DNA of 36,656 bases from BP-133 sp040756995. Its GTDB lineage: Bacteria; Actinomycetota; Acidimicrobiia; IMCC26256; BP-133. Positions 33,633 through 36,656 of this stretch are shown here, one piece after another. Position 1 is the first letter of the stretch. Each line of letters begins with the position of its first letter. Under the pieces are notes generated by a model that did not search any database, was not told where the DNA came from, and saw only the letters and a program-made list of their open reading frames with translations. Both the position numbers and the translations under genes were made by a program. The stretch spans positions 1 to 36,656 of the forward strand of contig JBFLYK010000063.1 of assembly GCA_040756995.1 (NCBI GenBank), in the 5' to 3' direction.

Positions 33633-34751
33633 TCAGTCGGCGTTGAAGCGCGCCACGGCGAAATCGGCCTCGCTCTGGCCGACCGCCACGATCTTCCCGT
33701 CCGGCTGGAGGGCGATGGCGCGGACCCGGTCCTCGCGGCCCTGAAAGTCGAAGCTGGCCACACCGGCCCGCCCGAACGTCGGGTCGAGGAACCCGCGGGC
33801 GTCGTAGCGGAAGACGGCGAAGTCGGCGTTGTGGGCCACCGCGGTCTGCCCGCCGGCCACGATCCTGCCGTCCGGCTGGAGGGCGAGGCTGGCGATGCGC
33901 TCCGAGTAGGTGCCGAGGTCGTGCACGGAGAAGCCCTTGCCGGTGTTGCCGAACCCGCCAGACAGCGTGCCGTCGGTGCGCAGCCGGGCGAGGAAGAGGT
34001 CGCTCCGCCGCTCCCCGTTCACGTAGCCGCCGGCCAACAGGCTCCCGTCGCCTGCGAGCGCCAGTGCCAGGATCCGCTCGTCAAGACTCCCACCGTCGAA
34101 GACGACCTTGCCGCCCTCCCCGAAACCCGGATCGAGCAGCCCGTTCGGCCAGTAGCGAGCCAGGGCCAGCTGGTCGGCACCGAACAGCACGCGGCCGCCA
34201 CCGCCCGCGTTGGTATAGCCCCCGAGGACGATCTTGCCGTCGCGTTGCACGACCACGGCGTAGGGCTCGTCATAGGAGGAGTCCCTGAAGTCGGTCGTCA
34301 TCACGCCACCGATCCCGAACGTGAGGTCGTTCCGCCCGTCGGAGTGGTAGCGGGCGACCATGAAGTCGCCGTTGGGATTGAGCGTGGCCACATCCTCGTA
34401 GGTGACGCCGGCGACGACGATCCGGCCGTCGGGCTGAATGGCCATGCCCCGGATGATGTCGGCCGTCAGCGAACGGGGCGTCTCGGTGACCAGCCCGCCC
34501 TTGCCGAACGTCGGGTCGAGCCTGCCGTCGGAGTTGTAGCGGGCCAGGGCGAAGTCCTTGCTGCCGCTGGCGTCGCTCACACCGGCCACGAGGATCTTGC
34601 CGTTGGGCAAAAGCGCCAGCGCGTAGGCCCAGTCGTAGGACCGGTCGAAGTCGGTCAGAACCACCCCCGCCGTCACCGAACGTCGGGTCGAGGTCTTTCG
34701 TCGACGTGTAGCGGGCCAGGGCGAAGTCGTAGGCGCCGTAGGGGTTGACGT
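33633..34751 (-). pseudogene. Delta-60 repeat beta-propeller protein, frameshifted and N-terminally truncated
   Basis: Seven blades of the delta-60 type are visible, each with a DFALARY-like segment, LDPTFG, and a QPDGKI-like turn (for example AIQPDGRIVVAGV and ALQPDGKIVAVGQ). The first blade (YGAYDFALARYTSTKDLDPT) is in another frame. One extra C in the C5 run at 34664-34668 (G on the coding strand) separates it from the long frame below 34676. Removing one base gives TFGDGGVVLTDFDRS. No signal peptide or good start lies upstream, and the frame runs into the divergent sulfotransferase gene, so the N-terminus was probably lost by rearrangement. Such proteins are usually large and exported. 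Confidence 0.82.
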
Positions 34752-34855
34752 GTGACCACAGCAGGGGGCTAAGGCTAAGGCCCCGGCCTTCGGCGGCCTC
34801 GTCTTCCGCTCCCGCCGGCGACGCCACGCTGAAGCCCGGTTCGATTCGGAGAGGT

Positions 34856-35867
34856 TTGGACACCATCAGGTCATCCGACTGCTCGACGGCCCCCATCGAG
34901 ATCACCCCGGGACGGATCTTCGTCATCGGTCCGCCCCGCTCCGGCACCACCTGGGTCGAGCAGGTCCTCGGCCGGGCCGCCTCGGCCCGGGTCGTGCATG
35001 AACCGGACAACGAGACGTGCAACCCCTTCGCCCTCCGGGCCAAGACGTCGCTCGGGCGCTTCCCCGTCCTCGCCCCCCCACGACACCGCCCCCGTCGCCT
35101 ACCACGACCTGTGGATCCGGGCCTTCGAAGGCATCGGCCGCGCCGTCACCGCCCGCTGGCTCACCGCCAAGGCCCTGCTCCGCACCGCCGACGGCGATCT
35201 CGACGCCGCCTTCGACCAGGGCCGGCAGCACCTCTCGGCCTGGCTCCGGCTGGTCAGCGCCCTGGCCTCCCGCCCGCCGGCACCGCTGCCGGAACGGCCC
35301 GGCGATCCGCCCGTCGTGGTCAAGTCAGTGCACGCCAGCCTGGCGGCGGAATGGATCGTCCGCCGCTGGCGGCCGAAGGTCGTGGTCGTGCTGCGCAATC
35401 CCCTCAACGTGATCGGCAGTCACGTGGCTCTCGGGTGGGGCCCGTCGGGCCTTGACTACCCGTTCCTCCACCGGGGCCTGGCCCGGCTCGCCTGGGTCCC
35501 GGCGGTGCAGCCCGGCGCCACCACGCTGCACCGGCTCGCCTGGCAGATCGGGGTGTTCTTCGGCGCCCTCGAGACGGCCGTCCAGCGCAACCCGGACTGG
35601 CTCGTCGTGTCGCACGAGGCGCTGTGCGCCGACCCGGAGGGCGGCTTCAAGTCGCTCTGCGCCGCCCTGGGGGTGCCGTGGACGGACGAGGCCGCCCGCT
35701 TCCTAGCGGCCTCCGATCGCCCCGGGAAGGGTCTCGAAACCCGGCGGGTGACCGCCGAGCAGCCGACCAACTGGACCCGGCACCTCACCCCCGCTGAGGT
35801 GGAGGAAGTGCTCGGAGTGCTCTCGGCCTTCCCCGACCGGCTCCACGACTTCGTTTCAGTTTCCTGA
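34856..35867 (+). pseudogene. PAPS-dependent sulfotransferase family gene with a +1 frameshift
   Basis: The first frame carries the 5'-phosphosulfate loop in RIFVIGPPRSGTTWVEQVLG (34910-34969) and VVHEPDNETCNPF. At the C7 run 35073-35079 it breaks. With six C it would read LAPHDTAPVAYHDLW and continue in the second frame to the stop at 35867. That part has the 3'-phosphate site VVVVLRNPLNVIGSHVALG and typical C-terminal sequence (YEDLC-like SHEALCADPEG, then LGVPWTDEAARFL). The restored protein of about 330 residues would transfer sulfate to a small molecule or glycan. The start codon is uncertain; TTG 34856 is only a placeholder. The 5' end abuts the truncated delta-60 gene. Confidence 0.8.
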
Positions 35868-35924
35868 CGAGGCGAGGCGCTCGTTCCCTGACGGGCCCAG
35901 GCGTTCGATCGCCTGGGCCATCCG

Positions 35925-36300
35925 CTCCAGGCGTTGGTGAGACTCATCAGCCAGGGGATGGCCAACCTGGCATTGCCCGGCTGGGCGGGGGGCTTCCCCG
36001 CCGGGGGTCGTTCTCCCGCTCCGCGCTCGTCCGGGCCGTCGGCGCCCGTACCCGCCTGGCCGGCGGCATCCCCGGTCTGGTGGTCTTGGCCCTCCTGCCC
36101 TTCGCCGCCGTCCTGGGGCATCTCCCCGAGGCGGTGCTGGGGGCCAAGCATCATCGTGGCCGTCGTGGTCGACATCACCGGCGCCATGGCGCTCCGTGCG
36201 CGTTTGGTCGACGCGGCGGCGGCCGGGCTCGGCGCCGAGGTCGCCGACGTTCCGCCCCAGGCCGAGAAGATCATCCGCCGAGTGGTTCTCAGTGAGGAGG
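35925..36300 (+). pseudogene. SulP-type anion permease remnant
   Basis: Three pieces in different frames match the SulP family order: LISQGMANLALPGWAGGFPA, then GSFSRSALVRAVGARTRLAG with GIPGLVVLALLPFAAVLGHL, then SIIVAVVVDI. The frame changes at the G5 run near 36003 (one G short) and near 36147 (one extra A). The end, ALRARLVDAAAAGLGAEV to PPQAEKIIRRVVL, resembles the last helix of a STAS domain, so the intervening part was deleted. No functional transporter can be made. Confidence 0.7.
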
Positions 36301-36396
36301 TGCCCGCCGGTGCGCCATCAGTAGGTGGCGTGGGCGGTGAGGGCCCGGCCCAGCCGGCCGATCACGAGCCGGCGGGGCCGGGGGCGGTGCACGGTC

Positions 36397-36656
36397 TCAG
36401 GACTTCGGCTCGAACGTCCCCTCGAAGTGCCAGACGCCGGTGAAGTTGTTGAACGCGCCGCCCACGATCTGGCTCGTCCACTCGAGGGAGAACTTCTTCG
36501 TCGCGGCGTCGTAGGTTCCCGTCGGGCCCGAGGTCAGGCCGGGATTTGACCCGTCGGGCTTGGGGGAGCCCTGGTTGAAGTGCTGGTTGTTCCAGGAGGC
36601 GGCGAAGGCCGACAGGTTCCCGGACAGCTTCCCGTCCTTGACGTCGATGGCCGGCA
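36397..36656 (-). CDS. C-terminal end of an unidentified, probably exported protein (partial)
   Basis: An 85-residue open frame enters from the window's right edge and ends with TGA at 36397. It reads AIDVKDGKLSGNLSAFAASW, continues through GPTGTYDAATKKFSLEWTSQ and ends VGGAFNNFTGVWHFEGTFEPKS. Alternating polar and aromatic residues suggest a beta-sandwich or beta-barrel of an extracellular protein. The frame has natural codon use for this window. The family is not recognised. Confidence 0.65.
   Translation of the reverse strand, partial: PAIDVKDGKLSGNLSAFAASWNNQHFNQGSPKPDGSNPGLTSGPTGTYDAATKKFSLEWTSQIVGGAFNNFTGVWHFEGTFEPKS

Overview
The window is very GC-rich DNA with GTG starts, long Pro/Ala/Thr-rich linkers, many exported proteins and an ECF sigma/ZAS anti-sigma pair. 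This suggests a high-GC actinobacterium, possibly of the Acidimicrobiia type. That placement is inference from composition and gene style; no rRNA or other phylogenetic marker is present. No tRNA, rRNA, CRISPR or phage module was seen.

Layout. (1) 1-4700, plus strand: a permease-ATPase-ATPase fusion of a branched-chain amino acid type ABC importer, a truncated VOC protein and a cytochrome P450. (2) 5070-8658: small secreted proteins and damaged genes, namely a Tyr/Asn/His-rich secreted protein, a frameshifted double-cupin protein, a 57-residue secreted peptide, an LVIVD-type beta-propeller pseudogene and a frameshifted dienelactone hydrolase. (3) 8792-14690, minus strand: an MMPL/RND exporter with an extra C-terminal domain, coupled to its TetR regulator, then a methyltransferase and a frameshifted hotdog thioesterase. 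(4) 14908-17258, plus strand: a membrane anti-sigma factor whose outer part looks like a periplasmic binding protein, followed by an ECF sigma factor. (5) 17300-21200: a decayed receiver-like copy, a methyltransferase, a UbiB/ABC1 kinase and an intact receiver-like paralogue. (6) 21300-25300: a long stretch without recognisable genes, a second 57-residue peptide gene and a secreted cupredoxin plus beta-propeller protein. (7) 26110-29005: a TetR regulator and a complete IS66-type element (26967-28997) with terminal inverted repeats and a perfect 8-bp target duplication. (8) 29265-36656: a Gly/Leu-rich secreted protein, several gene remnants, a secreted SBP56-like propeller, a delta-60 repeat protein, a sulfotransferase, a SulP remnant and the end of another probable secreted protein.

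The two strongest candidates for something undescribed are as follows. First, a pair of gap-free 57-aa secreted peptides (6841-7014 and 22559-22732, minus strand) share the C-terminal signature ALLCSPELPVxGSVCTPV. Most of their shared residues use different codons, which points to selection on the peptide. Second, the ECF sigma factor is paired with an anti-sigma factor carrying a type I periplasmic-binding-protein-like domain, which suggests direct sensing of a small ligand outside the cell.

Many genes here are broken by small indels: single G/C changes in homopolymers, a duplicated TC and a duplicated 5-mer. This could reflect real decay, slippage-driven switching or assembly error, and the sequence alone does not decide. 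All readings were made by eye, without database searches.
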